Program-made: the position numbers and the translations under genes
Assembly: GCA_963830065.1 (NCBI GenBank)
Contig: CAWHLA010000005.1
Location: forward strand, 1 to 64,000
Origin: JACCZR01 sp963830065
GTDB lineage: Bacteria > Actinomycetota > Thermoleophilia > Solirubrobacterales > Thermoleophilaceae
DNA length: 64,000 bases
Direction of reading: 5' to 3'
Shown here: positions 12,414 to 20,635 of the stretch, piece by piece
Numbering within the stretch: position 1 is the first letter of the stretch
How the letters are laid out: every line of letters begins with the position of its first letter
Notes under the pieces: generated by a model
Told to the model about the DNA's origin: nothing
The model's input: only the letters and a program-made list of their open reading frames with translations
Database searches by the model: none

Positions 12414-12772
12414 GCCACGCCACCAAGAAGACGCGCGCCTCGGCTCGCGTGCGCCGGCGCCGCCGGGTGCGCGCCAAGGTCCGCGGCGCCGCCGCGCGCC
12501 CGCGCCTGTCGGTGTTCCGCTCCAACCGTGGCATCGGCGCCCAGCTGATCGACGACGACAGCGGCCACACGGTGGCGGCCGTCAACTGGACCGAGTCCGA
12601 CCTCAAGGGCATGCCCCCGATGGACCAGGCCAAGCGTGCCGGCGAGCTGCTGGCCGAGCGGGCCAAGGACGCCGGCGTCGAATCCTGCATCTTCGACCGG
12701 GGCGGCTACCGCTACCACGGCCGCGTGAAGGCCCTGGCCGACGGGGCCCGCGAAAGCGGTCTGGCGTTCTAG
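12410..12772 (+). CDS. rplR: 50S ribosomal protein L18
   Basis: A 120-residue L18, which binds 5S rRNA with L5. The basic N-terminus (RVRRRRRVRAKVRG), RLSVFRSNRGIGAQLIDD and the C-terminal FDRGGYRYHGRVKALADGARE are typical. Start overlaps the rplF stop. Confidence 0.96.
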   Translation: MSHATKKTRASARVRRRRRVRAKVRGAAARPRLSVFRSNRGIGAQLIDDDSGHTVAAVNWTESDLKGMPPMDQAKRAGELLAERAKDAGVESCIFDRGGYRYHGRVKALADGARESGLAF

Positions 12773-12800
12773 GCCGATCGCTACGGTGACCTGACCCCTT

Positions 12801-13373
12801 ATGGCTTCTCAAGGCAGACAGCGAGATCGTCCCCGCGGACCCGGCGGCCAAGAGCTGCAGGAGCGCGTGGTCGAGATCAACCGCGTGGCCAAGGTCGTCA
12901 AGGGCGGCCGCCGCTTCTCCTTCACCGCGCTGGTCGTGGTGGGCGACGAGAAGGGCTCGGTCGGCGTCGGCTACGGCAAGGCCAACGAGGTGCCGGTGGC
13001 GATCCAGAAGGGCGTCGAGCGCGCGCGCAAGGACATGTTCAAGGTGCCGATGCACGGCAACACGCTCACCCACGCGGTGACGGGCGTGCACGGCTCGGCG
13101 CGAGTGCTGCTCAAGCCCGCCAGCGAGGGCACCGGCGTCATCGCCGGCGGCGGCGTGCGCGCCGTGCTGGAGCTGGCCGGCATCCGCGACGTGCTGTCGA
13201 AGTCGCTCGGGTCGCAGAACCCGATCAACCTGGTGAAGGCCACGATGGAGGGCTTGCGCTCGCTGCGCAACCCGAAGGAGGTCGCCGAGCTGCGCGGCCT
13301 GACCGTGCGCCAGGTGCTCGGCATGCCCGACCGCAGCGAGGAGCAGCCCGAAGCCACCGAGGCGACGTCATGA
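12801..13373 (+). CDS. rpsE: 30S ribosomal protein S5
   Basis: A 190-residue S5. The double-stranded-RNA-binding-like domain (ELQERVVEINRVAKVVKGGR) and the C-terminal domain (GVRAVLELAGIRDVLSKSLG) are both present. S5 contributes to decoding accuracy. It is separated from rplR by 28 bases. Its stop overlaps the rpmD start (ATGA). Confidence 0.97.
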   Translation: MASQGRQRDRPRGPGGQELQERVVEINRVAKVVKGGRRFSFTALVVVGDEKGSVGVGYGKANEVPVAIQKGVERARKDMFKVPMHGNTLTHAVTGVHGSARVLLKPASEGTGVIAGGGVRAVLELAGIRDVLSKSLGSQNPINLVKATMEGLRSLRNPKEVAELRGLTVRQVLGMPDRSEEQPEATEATS

Positions 13374-13537
13374 CCATCACCCAGGTCCGCTCGCCCAACG
13401 GCTCGAACAAGAAGCAGCGGGAGACGCTGCGCACGCTGGGCCTCGGCCGCATCGGCGCCACCTCCGAGCGGCCCGACAACGACTCCGTACGGGGCCAGAT
13501 CGACAAGGTCAGCCACCTGGTGAAGGTCGATGGATAA
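13370..13537 (+). CDS. rpmD: 50S ribosomal protein L30
   Basis: A 55-residue L30. The translation begins MTITQVRSPNGSNKKQRETL and continues into LRTLGLGRIG, the family motif for this small protein, with a normal ending HLVKVDG. ATG 13370 overlaps the rpsE stop, and the TAA at 13535-13537 lies inside the start of rplO. Confidence 0.94.
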   Translation: MTITQVRSPNGSNKKQRETLRTLGLGRIGATSERPDNDSVRGQIDKVSHLVKVDG

Positions 13538-14012
13538 GGGCCTGCACAACCTCAGCCCGGCCAAGGGCTCGCGCACGCCGCGCAAGCGCGTCGGCCGCGG
13601 CGAGGGCTCGGGGCACGGCAAGACCTCAGGGCGCGGCCACAAGGGCGCCGGCGCCCGCTCGGGCTCCAAGCGCCGGACGACCTTCGAGGGCGGCCAGAAC
13701 CCCCTCCAGATGCGCATGCGCAAGCTGCGCGGCCCGACGATGAAGAAGTCGATGCCCTTCGAGCAGTACGGGCGGACGAGGACTCAGCCCGTCAACCTCT
13801 CCGACCTCGAGGAGCGCTTCGACAAGGGCGCCGAGGTGACCCCCGACGCCCTGCGGCAGGCCGGCCTCGCCACCCGCCGCGGTGTGCGCGTGAAGGTGCT
13901 CGGCAACGGCGAGCTCACCAAGGAGCTCACGGTCCACGCCCACGGCTTCTCCGCCACCGCGCGCGAGAAGATCGAGGCGGCGGGCGGCAGTGCGCAGGTG
14001 GTCGAGGGGTAG
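13530..14012 (+). CDS. rplO: 50S ribosomal protein L15
   Basis: A 160-residue L15. The N-terminus LHNLSPAKGSRTPRKRVGRG and the Gly/Lys-rich GKTSGRGHKGAGARSG stretch are characteristic. It has the usual place between rpmD and secY. ATG start overlaps rpmD by eight bases. Confidence 0.97.
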   Translation: MDKGLHNLSPAKGSRTPRKRVGRGEGSGHGKTSGRGHKGAGARSGSKRRTTFEGGQNPLQMRMRKLRGPTMKKSMPFEQYGRTRTQPVNLSDLEERFDKGAEVTPDALRQAGLATRRGVRVKVLGNGELTKELTVHAHGFSATAREKIEAAGGSAQVVEG

Positions 14013-14083
14013 TGGCCTCGCCCTCGATCTCGGTCGGCTTCGGCGGCGCCTGGACGCGCCCGGCGGCGCCGACTGGGATCGCC

Positions 14084-14097
14084 GATGCCTCGGCATC
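14084..14097 (+). other. Small hairpin in the rplO-secY spacer
   Basis: GATGCC and GGCATC separated by two bases, inside the 167-base spacer between rplO and secY. The spacer has no convincing gene. The hairpin could pause or process the transcript; no function is shown. Confidence 0.3.
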
Positions 14098-14179
14098 GAC
14101 TCACCCATTCGGCTTGCCGGCCTCGCCCAGTCACTCGCCGAATTCCGACCGATATCTCGAGCGAGGCCACTAGAGCTAC

Positions 14180-15454
14180 ATGCTCAAGACCTTCGTCAAC
14201 GCCTTCCGCGTCCACGACATCCGCAAGAAGCTGCTGTTCACGGCGGCGATGCTTGCGCTGTACCGGCTCGGCTCCTACATCCCGGCCCCCGGGATCGACA
14301 TCGACGCGGTCGAGAAGGTCGCCCAGAACAACGTGCAGGGCAACAGCGTCCTGGGCCTGCTGAACACCTTCTCGGGCGGCTCGCTGCAGCGCTTCGCGAT
14401 CTTCGCGCTCGGGATCATGCCGTACATCACGGCCTCGATCATCTTGCAGCTGATGACCGTCGTGGTGCCCTCGCTGGAGAAGCTCCGCAAGGAGGGCGAG
14501 GTCGGCCAGCAGAAGATCACGCAGTACACCCGCTACCTGACCGTCGGCCTCGCGCTGGGCCAGTCGATCGGCTACACGTTCCTCTTCCGCAGCTTCGGCG
14601 GCGGCGCCGACGTGGTCAAGGACTTCACCTTCGGCCGGGTGTTCGTGATCGTGGCGACGCTCACCGCCGGCTGTGTGCTGGTGATGTGGCTCGGCGAGCT
14701 GATCACCCAGCGCGGCATCGGCAACGGCATCTCGCTGATGATCTTCGCGTCGATCGTCTCGGGCCTGCCCAGCGGCATCCAGAAGTGGTGGAACAGCCCT
14801 GACCAGATCTTCGTGGTGATGATGCCCTTCATCGCCCTCGCCGCGATCGTGGCGATCGTGTTCATCCAGGAGGGCCAGCGCCGAATACCCATCCAATACG
14901 CGAAACGCGTAGTGGGCAGACGCTCGGCCGGCGGCGGGTCCACGTACCTGCCCCTGCGCGTGAACATGGCCGGCGTGATCCCGGTGATCTTCGCCGCCTC
15001 GCTGATGGCCTTCCCGCCGACGATCGGCCAGATGTCGCAGGCCGACTGGGCCCAGGATTTCTCGGCGTTCTTCAAGCCGAGCGGGGCGCCCTACATCATC
15101 GGCGAGTCGATCATGATCGTGCTGTTCACCTACTTCTACACCGCGGTCACGTTCAACCCGGTGGAGCAGGCGGACAACCTCAAGAAGTACGGCGGGTTCA
15201 TACCCGGGGTCAGACCCGGTCGGCCGACGGCCGAGTTCCTGGACCGAATACTGGCCCGCCTCACCTTCCCCGGAGCGCTGTACCTGGCGGCGGTGGCGGC
15301 ACTGCCGACGATCCTGATCAACACCACCGGCGCCACCCAGGACTTCTACTTCGGCGGTACCTCGATCCTGATCGTGGTCGGCGTGGCGCTGGACACGATG
15401 AAACAGCTGGAGGCGCAGCTGATGATGCGCACCTACGAAGGGTTCTTGAAATAG
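14180..15454 (+). CDS. secY: Protein translocase subunit SecY
   Basis: A 424-residue multispanning protein that forms the Sec protein-conducting channel with SecE and SecG. Ten TM helices can be traced. MLKTFVNAFRVHDIRKKLLF, GLLNTFSGGSLQRFAIFALG, GNGISLMIFASI and the cytoplasmic loop FVPGIRPG-like segment (GGFIPGVRPGRPTAEFLDRI) are family signatures. It closes the spc block. Adk does not follow directly: two unrelated genes are inserted. Confidence 0.97.
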   Translation: MLKTFVNAFRVHDIRKKLLFTAAMLALYRLGSYIPAPGIDIDAVEKVAQNNVQGNSVLGLLNTFSGGSLQRFAIFALGIMPYITASIILQLMTVVVPSLEKLRKEGEVGQQKITQYTRYLTVGLALGQSIGYTFLFRSFGGGADVVKDFTFGRVFVIVATLTAGCVLVMWLGELITQRGIGNGISLMIFASIVSGLPSGIQKWWNSPDQIFVVMMPFIALAAIVAIVFIQEGQRRIPIQYAKRVVGRRSAGGGSTYLPLRVNMAGVIPVIFAASLMAFPPTIGQMSQADWAQDFSAFFKPSGAPYIIGESIMIVLFTYFYTAVTFNPVEQADNLKKYGGFIPGVRPGRPTAEFLDRILARLTFPGALYLAAVAALPTILINTTGATQDFYFGGTSILIVVGVALDTMKQLEAQLMMRTYEGFLK

Positions 15455-15543
15455 ACGTATCCGCCCTCTGTCAGACCGACGCCGAGCGCGCGTGTCTGGA
15501 GGAGCTGCGCCGGCTGGGCGCCGAGGCGAAGGACCCTCGGGCG

Positions 15544-16014
15544 ATGGAGTACCACTGTGCCCGCACGTTCCTGATCGCCGAGGAGCTGGCCCAGCGCGGC
15601 GGGCAGGACGTGGACCGTGAGGTCATGCTGTGCGCCGCCTGGCTGCACGACGCCGGGCTGTACCCCGGCGCGGCCACCAAGGACACCTATGTCAAGGACG
15701 GTCGCCGGCTGGCCGAGCGCACGCTGGCCGGCCGGGGGTGGCCGCCCGCGAGGCTGACGCGCCTCGGCGACGCGATCGAGTACCACCACGAGCTGCGCAG
15801 CCAGTGGGCCCGCGGCAACGAGGTCGAGCTGATGCGCCGTGCGGACCTCGTTGAGGTCAGCCAGACCCTGGTCCGGTTCGGACTGCCCGGCGACTGGCTG
15901 CGCGACCTGCGCCAGCGCATCTCGCCCACGGGGATGGTGGCCGAGATCGGGCGCCTCCTCGCCCGCGCTGCGCGCGACCGCCCGGGCACCCTGCCGCGCA
16001 TCTTCACCGCCTAG
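15544..16014 (+). CDS. HD-domain metal-dependent phosphohydrolase-like protein
   Basis: At least 156 residues. It has the HD pattern: His4 in EYHCARTFL, the HD pair at 35-36 (AAWLHDAGLYPG), His-His near 79 (AIEYHHELRSQ) and a later Asp (RRADLVEVS). Such proteins hydrolyse phosphate esters or nucleotides; the substrate here is unknown. ATG 15544 leaves almost nothing before the first metal His, and the frame is open back to 15451, overlapping the secY stop, with no ATG, GTG or TTG, so the true start may be upstream and non-standard. Its end overlaps the MFS gene by 11 bases. Confidence 0.75.
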   Translation: MEYHCARTFLIAEELAQRGGQDVDREVMLCAAWLHDAGLYPGAATKDTYVKDGRRLAERTLAGRGWPPARLTRLGDAIEYHHELRSQWARGNEVELMRRADLVEVSQTLVRFGLPGDWLRDLRQRISPTGMVAEIGRLLARAARDRPGTLPRIFTA

Positions 16015-17485
16015 GCCTGAGGGCGACGGCGGCGAACAGCGCCATGAGCGCCAGCACGGCGGCGCAGACGACGAAGCCCAGGTGGGCGGCCGAGTCGAAG
16101 GCGTCGTCGACCCGCGTGGTCAGGAGCTCGTGCAGGCCCCGGGGTACCCGCTCCAGGACGTCGCGCGCCTCCTCGATCGAGTGGGTCGCCCGCTCGCGCT
16201 GGGCCGGCGGCAGCACCCGGAGCTTCTCCTCCACCGCGCCTGCGTAGGCGCCGGCGAAGACCGTCCCCACGATCGCGACGCCCAGCGCGCCGCCCACCTG
16301 GCGGGCGAGTTGGTTCACGGCGCCGCCGTCGCCGGCCTTGTCCTCGCCGACGTCGTCCATGATCACGCCGGTTGCCGGCTGGGCGGAGAAGGCGAACAGG
16401 GCGCCGAAGGCACCGGCGAGCACCAACACGAGCAACACAGTCGTGGTCGCCCCCAGCAGGGTGAGCAGCGCGGCCGTGACGGCCAACCCGGCAAGCCCGC
16501 TGACCACGGTGGGCCGGGGCCCGAACCGCTCGAGCGCCTTCGGGGCGTAGTGCGAGCCCAGCGCAACCCCGACGCCGAGCGGCGCCAGCAGGAGTCCCGC
16601 CGCCTCGACCGAGCGGTCCTGCACATAGATCAGGTACTGCGGGATGAGGAACAGCGCCCCCATCTGCGCCAGGTAGCACCCGAGCAGGCCGGCTGCGCCC
16701 GCCGCGACCACCGGGCGCCCCAATATCCGCACGTCGAACAGCGGATGCCGGCGGCGCAGCTCCCCCCGCACGAACAGGATGCCCGCCACCAGCCCGACCA
16801 CGGCGGACCCCAGCACCGTCACGCTGCTCCACCCCGATTCGGGCCCCTCGATCAGCGCGAAGACCAGCGCGGTGAGGGCGAGCACCGACAGCGCCGCGCC
16901 GGGAATATCGAGGGGCGGCGCCCCGGGGCGGGTCGACTCGGGCAGCACGCGCAGGCCGGCAACCACCACCGCCACCGCCACGGGCACATTGACCAGGAAC
17001 ACAGCCTGCCAGCCGATCTGCCCGACCAGCACGCCACCCAGTACCGGCCCCAGCACCAGCCCGATGCCCGCGACGACGACCCAGACCGTCAACGCCCGTT
17101 GGCGCTCCTCGGGCGGATACATCACCGCGATGAGCGACAGGGCGGGCGGCAGGACGCATGCGAGCGAAGCGCCCATCAGGACGCGCGCGCCGATCAGGGC
17201 CTCTGGCGTCGGCGACAGCGCGCACAGCACCGAGGCCACGCCGAAGCCCGCCATCCCACACAGGAAGATCTTCTTGCGGCCGAACCGGTCGGCCATGCCG
17301 CTGCCCAGCAGCAACAGCCCCGCAAGGGTCACGAGGAAGGCGTCGAGCACCCACTGCAGCTCGCCGATGCCCGCGTTGAGGTCCTCCGAGATCGCCGGCA
17401 GGGCGACGTTGACGATCGTCATGTCGACAGCGCTGACGAACATTGCCCCGCACACCACGGCGAGGCCACGGTCGCGAGGACTCAC
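16004..17485 (-). CDS. MFS drug:H+ antiporter, DHA2 (14-TM) type
   Basis: A 493-residue EmrB/QacA-like exporter. SAVDMTIVNVALPAI in TM1, the ADRFGRKK loop motif (motif A), GPVLGGVLVGQIGWQAVF (motif C) and 14 hydrophobic segments are visible. Export of hydrophobic toxic compounds is the family role. I chose GTG 17485 because GGGAGGG lies eight bases upstream and it avoids overlap with adk; an open frame extends to 17557. It points against the ribosomal operon, is convergent with the HD gene and divergent from adk. Confidence 0.9.
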   Translation of the reverse strand: MSPRDRGLAVVCGAMFVSAVDMTIVNVALPAISEDLNAGIGELQWVLDAFLVTLAGLLLLGSGMADRFGRKKIFLCGMAGFGVASVLCALSPTPEALIGARVLMGASLACVLPPALSLIAVMYPPEERQRALTVWVVVAGIGLVLGPVLGGVLVGQIGWQAVFLVNVPVAVAVVVAGLRVLPESTRPGAPPLDIPGAALSVLALTALVFALIEGPESGWSSVTVLGSAVVGLVAGILFVRGELRRRHPLFDVRILGRPVVAAGAAGLLGCYLAQMGALFLIPQYLIYVQDRSVEAAGLLLAPLGVGVALGSHYAPKALERFGPRPTVVSGLAGLAVTAALLTLLGATTTVLLVLVLAGAFGALFAFSAQPATGVIMDDVGEDKAGDGGAVNQLARQVGGALGVAIVGTVFAGAYAGAVEEKLRVLPPAQRERATHSIEEARDVLERVPRGLHELLTTRVDDAFDSAAHLGFVVCAAVLALMALFAAVALRPRR

Positions 17486-17491
17486 GGGCTG

Positions 17492-17497
17492 TACCCT
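17492..17497 (+). promoter_or_regulatory. Candidate -10 box for adk-map
   Basis: TACCCT, 13 bases before the adk GTG and inside the 25-base gap between the divergent exporter and adk. Because an opposing gene separates adk from secY, adk needs a promoter about here. No good -35 is seen. Confidence 0.4.
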
Positions 17498-17510
17498 CCC
17501 ATTTCTTCCC

Positions 17511-18185
17511 GTGGCCGAGCTGAATCTCATACTCATGGGCCCGCCCGGGGCGGGCAAGGGAACCCAGGCCGACCGCCTTGTCGATGACTTCGACCTTCCC
17601 TACTACGCCACCGGCGACATCCTCCGCGCGGCGGTCGAGGAGGGGTCCGACCTGGGCAAGGAGGCCAAGGGCTACATGGACGAGGGCGACCTCGTGCCCG
17701 ACGAGCTGATCTGCCGCGTGATCATGGCGCGGCTGGACTCAGACGAGGCCGAGGACGGCTTTCTGCTGGACGGGTTTCCCCGCACGATCGGCCAGGCCGA
17801 CACCCTCCAGGAGGCGCTCGACGGCCGCGAAAGGCGGCTCACCGCCGCGCTCCTGATCGAGCTGGAGGACGACGAGGTGGTGCGCCGCCTGTCGGGACGG
17901 CGAATCTGCAAGAAGAACGGCCACGTCTACCACCTGGAGTTCGACCCACCGAAGAACCCCGACGCCTGCGATCAGGACGGCTCCCGCCTGATCCAGCGCG
18001 ACGACGACAAGGAGGAGACGGTCCGCAAGCGGCTGGACGTCTACCACGAGCAGACCGAGCCCCTCATCGAGTACTACGACCAGAAGGGCCTGCTGCGCCG
18101 CTTCGACGGCAAGCGAAACCAGGACGACGTCAACGGCCACATCCGGGCCACGCTGGCCACCCTGCGCCTGGAGGCCGAGCTGTAG
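17511..18185 (+). CDS. adk: Adenylate kinase
   Basis: A 224-residue long-form adenylate kinase (AMP + ATP to 2 ADP). The P-loop GPPGAGKGTQ lies at 10-19, the AMP site TGDILR at 34-39, DGFPRTIGQ at 87-95 and the LID from about 122 to 160. The LID has Cys133, Asn136, Cys153 and Asp156 at exactly the spacing of the zinc Cys4 site of Gram-positive enzymes, so two of four ligands are replaced. GTG start chosen to give MAELNLILMGPPG. Its stop overlaps the map start. Confidence 0.96.
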   Translation: MAELNLILMGPPGAGKGTQADRLVDDFDLPYYATGDILRAAVEEGSDLGKEAKGYMDEGDLVPDELICRVIMARLDSDEAEDGFLLDGFPRTIGQADTLQEALDGRERRLTAALLIELEDDEVVRRLSGRRICKKNGHVYHLEFDPPKNPDACDQDGSRLIQRDDDKEETVRKRLDVYHEQTEPLIEYYDQKGLLRRFDGKRNQDDVNGHIRATLATLRLEAEL

Positions 18186-18982
18186 TGGTCATCCTGAAGA
18201 CACCCGAGGAGATCGACAGGATCGCCGCCTCGGGCCGGGTGCTGGCCAAGACCCACCGTCTGCTGCGCTCCAAGGCCCGGCCCGGGGTCACCACCGCCGA
18301 GCTCGACGAGGCCGCCGAGCGCTTCATCGTCTCCCAGGGCGGCCAGCCGGTGTTCAAGGGCTACAAGGGCTTCCCGGGCTCGATCTGCGCCTCGCCCAAC
18401 TCGATGGTGGTCCACGGGATCCCTGGCTCCTACGCGCTCAAGCGCGGCGACGTGCTGTCGGTCGACGTGGGGGTGGAGCTCGACGGCTGGGTCTCCGACG
18501 CCGCGGTCACCCTCCCGATCGGGAAGGTCACCCCGGTGGCCCAGCGCCTGCTGGCCTCCACTCGCGCCTCGCTGTATGAGGCCGTCGAGCAGTGCCGGGT
18601 GGGCAACCGCCTCGGCGACGTCTCCCACGCCGTCCAGGCCCGGGTTGAGGCCGACGGCTTCGCCGTGATCCGCTCGCTGGTGGGCCACGGGGTGGGGCGC
18701 TCGATGCACGAGGACCCCCAGATCCCGAATTTCGGCGATCCGGGCACCGGGAGGCCGCTGGAAGAGGGCATGGTCCTGGCCGTGGAGCCCATGGTCAACG
18801 CCGGTGGCGCCGGCGTGCGGATGGGATCCGACGGGTGGGCGGTATACGCCCAAGATGGCTCACTTGCAGCACATTTCGAGCACACGGTGGCCATCACCGC
18901 CGACGGTCCCCGGATCCTCACCCCGTGGGATGACGAGGCGCCGGATGAGGTAGCCCCGGCAGCACCTGCGGCCAGCGCCTGA
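18185..18982 (+). CDS. map: Methionine aminopeptidase, type I
   Basis: A 265-residue enzyme removing the N-terminal Met from nascent proteins. The five metal ligands are seen in LSVDVGVELDGWVSDAAV (two Asp), GHGVGRSMHEDPQIPNF (His), AVEPMV (Glu) and FEHTVAIT (Glu). GTG start overlaps the adk TAG. The C-terminal 20 residues are an Ala/Pro-rich tail. In many bacteria infA follows; here it does not. Confidence 0.95.
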   Translation: MVILKTPEEIDRIAASGRVLAKTHRLLRSKARPGVTTAELDEAAERFIVSQGGQPVFKGYKGFPGSICASPNSMVVHGIPGSYALKRGDVLSVDVGVELDGWVSDAAVTLPIGKVTPVAQRLLASTRASLYEAVEQCRVGNRLGDVSHAVQARVEADGFAVIRSLVGHGVGRSMHEDPQIPNFGDPGTGRPLEEGMVLAVEPMVNAGGAGVRMGSDGWAVYAQDGSLAAHFEHTVAITADGPRILTPWDDEAPDEVAPAAPAASA

Positions 18983-18986
18983 TTGC

Positions 18987-18992
18987 TATATT
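18987..18992 (+). promoter_or_regulatory. Candidate -10 box upstream of rpmJ
   Basis: TATATT lies in an unusually AT-rich patch (gattgctatattcaacc) directly after the map stop, in otherwise very GC-rich DNA. It would start the alpha block with a leader of about 65-70 bases. The -35 is not clear. Confidence 0.4.
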
Positions 18993-19064
18993 CAACCGTT
19001 GGCGCTCAGCCGTCTCCTGGGCTCTGCGCCGTACCTCTTTGCAGCACCTAACGAAAGCGGAACG

Positions 19065-19178
19065 ATGAAGGTCCGAGCCTCGGTCAAGCCCATGTGCGAG
19101 AAGTGCAAAGTTATTCGCCGCGGAGGCGCGGTCCTCGTCATCTGCCAGAACCCCCGTCACAAGCAGAGGCAGGGCTAG
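19065..19178 (+). CDS. rpmJ: 50S ribosomal protein L36, zinc form
   Basis: A 37-residue L36: MKVRASVKPMCEKCKVIRR, then the second half with Cys27 and His32. Cys11, Cys14, Cys27 and His32 form the zinc site, marking the C+ form. It ends KQRQG. It is followed by rpsM after four bases. The 82 bases before it have no room for infA. Confidence 0.95.
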   Translation: MKVRASVKPMCEKCKVIRRGGAVLVICQNPRHKQRQG

Positions 19179-19182
19179 CCGA

Positions 19183-19560
19183 ATGGCACGGATCGCAGGC
19201 GTGAACATCCCGCTCAACAAGCGGGTCGAGGTGGGACTGACCTACATCTACGGGGTGGGTGACTCCAAGGCGCGGCTGGTGCTCCAGCGCGCGGGCGTCG
19301 ACCCAAACACCTACGTCAAGGACCTGACCGACGACGAGGTCCTAAAGCTCCGCGACGCCATCGACCAGGAGATGGTCGAGGGTGACCTGCGGCGCGACCA
19401 GTCGCAGAACGTCAAGCGCCTGATGGAGATCGGCGCCTACCGCGGGCTGCGCCACCGGCGCGGCCTGCCGGTCAACGGGCAGCGGACCAAGACCAACGGC
19501 CGCACCCGCAAGGGCCCCCGCAAGATGTCGATCGCCGGCAAGAAGAAGGTGAAGAAGTAG
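19183..19560 (+). CDS. rpsM: 30S ribosomal protein S13
   Basis: A 125-residue S13 of the 30S head, contacting P-site tRNA. ARIAGVNIPLNKRVEVGLTY and the C-terminal RHRRGLPVNGQRTKTNGRTR are diagnostic. Its TAG overlaps the rpsK GTG. Confidence 0.97.
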   Translation: MARIAGVNIPLNKRVEVGLTYIYGVGDSKARLVLQRAGVDPNTYVKDLTDDEVLKLRDAIDQEMVEGDLRRDQSQNVKRLMEIGAYRGLRHRRGLPVNGQRTKTNGRTRKGPRKMSIAGKKKVKK

Positions 19561-19958
19561 TGGCGCAGCAGAAGCCCGGGCGTCCCCGGGGCCGGCGGAA
19601 GGTGCGCAAGAACGTCCCCTTCGGCCAGGCCCACATCAAGACCAGCTTCAACAACACCATCGTCGCCCTCACCGACCGCGAGGGCAACGTGATCGCGTGG
19701 GAGTCCGCCGGCGGCGCCGGCTTCAAGGGCTCGCGCAAGTCCACCCCCTTCGCCGCGCAGGTGACCGCCGACGCCGCGGCCAAGAAGGGCATGGAGCAGG
19801 GCCTCCAGAAGGTCGAGGTCTTCGTCAAGGGCCCCGGCTCGGGCCGCGAGACCGCGATCCGCTCCCTCACGGCCGCGGGCCTAGAGGTGACCGGGATCCG
19901 CGACGTGACCCCGCAGGCGCACAACGGCTGCCGCCCCCGCAAGCGGAGGAGGGTCTAG
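19560..19958 (+). CDS. rpsK: 30S ribosomal protein S11
   Basis: A 132-residue S11 with GTG start overlapping the rpsM stop. GQAHIKTSFNNTIVALTDREG and the C-terminal DVTPQAHNGCRPRKRRRV are typical. It lines the mRNA exit channel on the 30S platform. Confidence 0.97.
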   Translation: MAQQKPGRPRGRRKVRKNVPFGQAHIKTSFNNTIVALTDREGNVIAWESAGGAGFKGSRKSTPFAAQVTADAAAKKGMEQGLQKVEVFVKGPGSGRETAIRSLTAAGLEVTGIRDVTPQAHNGCRPRKRRRV

Positions 19959-19960
19959 CC

Positions 19961-20581
19961 ATGGCGCGCGACGCAGGGCCCCAGTGCAAGCAGTGCCGCC
20001 GCGAAGGCCAGAAGCTGTTCCTCAAGGGCGAGCGCTGCCTCACCGACAAGTGCGCGATCGAGCGCCGCAACTACCCGCCGGGCGACCACGGCCGTGGTCG
20101 CTCGCGCCAGTCCGAGTACCGCGTGCAGCTGCGCGAGAAGCAGAAGACGCGCCGCTACTACGGCGTGCTCGAGAAGCAGTTCCGCAACTACTACGCCAAG
20201 GCCTCGCGCCAGGCGGGCGTGACCGGCGAGAACCTGCTCCGCCTGCTCGAGTCCCGCCTGGACAACGTGCTCGTACGCCTCGGCTTCGCCGCCTCGCGGC
20301 GCCAGGCCCGCCAGCTGATCCTCCACGGCCACTGGACCGTGAACGGAAAGCGGGTGGACATCCCCTCTTACCAAGTGCGGTCCAATGACGTCATTGCCTT
20401 CAAGGCCGGCTCGGGGTCGGAGCCCGTGGTGCGCGACGCCACGGAGCTGACCTCGGCCGTGCCGGCGTGGCTGCAGGCCGACCACGACGGACTTACGGCG
20501 AAGGTGCTCAGGCTCCCGGAGCGCGACGAGATCGCGACCCCGGTGCAGGAGCAGCTCATCGTCGAGCTCTACTCGAAGTAG
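19961..20581 (+). CDS. rpsD: 30S ribosomal protein S4, zinc form
   Basis: A 206-residue S4 starting at ATG 19961, two bases after rpsK. Cys9, Cys12, Cys26 and Cys31 form the N-terminal zinc site of the C+ form. The S4 RNA-binding domain is seen in RLDNVLVRLGFAASRRQARQ. S4 nucleates 30S assembly. Confidence 0.97.
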   Translation: MARDAGPQCKQCRREGQKLFLKGERCLTDKCAIERRNYPPGDHGRGRSRQSEYRVQLREKQKTRRYYGVLEKQFRNYYAKASRQAGVTGENLLRLLESRLDNVLVRLGFAASRRQARQLILHGHWTVNGKRVDIPSYQVRSNDVIAFKAGSGSEPVVRDATELTSAVPAWLQADHDGLTAKVLRLPERDEIATPVQEQLIVELYSK

Positions 20582-20587
20582 GACACC

Positions 20588-20608
20588 GGCGCACCCGGGT
20601 GGTGCGCC
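20588..20608 (+). other. Hairpin between rpsD and rpoA
   Basis: Perfect 8-bp stem GGCGCACC/GGTGCGCC with a 5-base loop, seven bases after the rpsD stop and 27 bases before rpoA. There is no T-run, so an RNA-processing or attenuation structure is as likely as a terminator. Confidence 0.4.
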
Positions 20609-20635
20609 AACAACAAGAAGGAATCGCCTCTCCCC

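Noticed and set aside
15839..17587. 582-codon plus-strand open frame
   Set aside because: Antisense to the DHA2 exporter, Arg/Gln/His-rich shadow composition.
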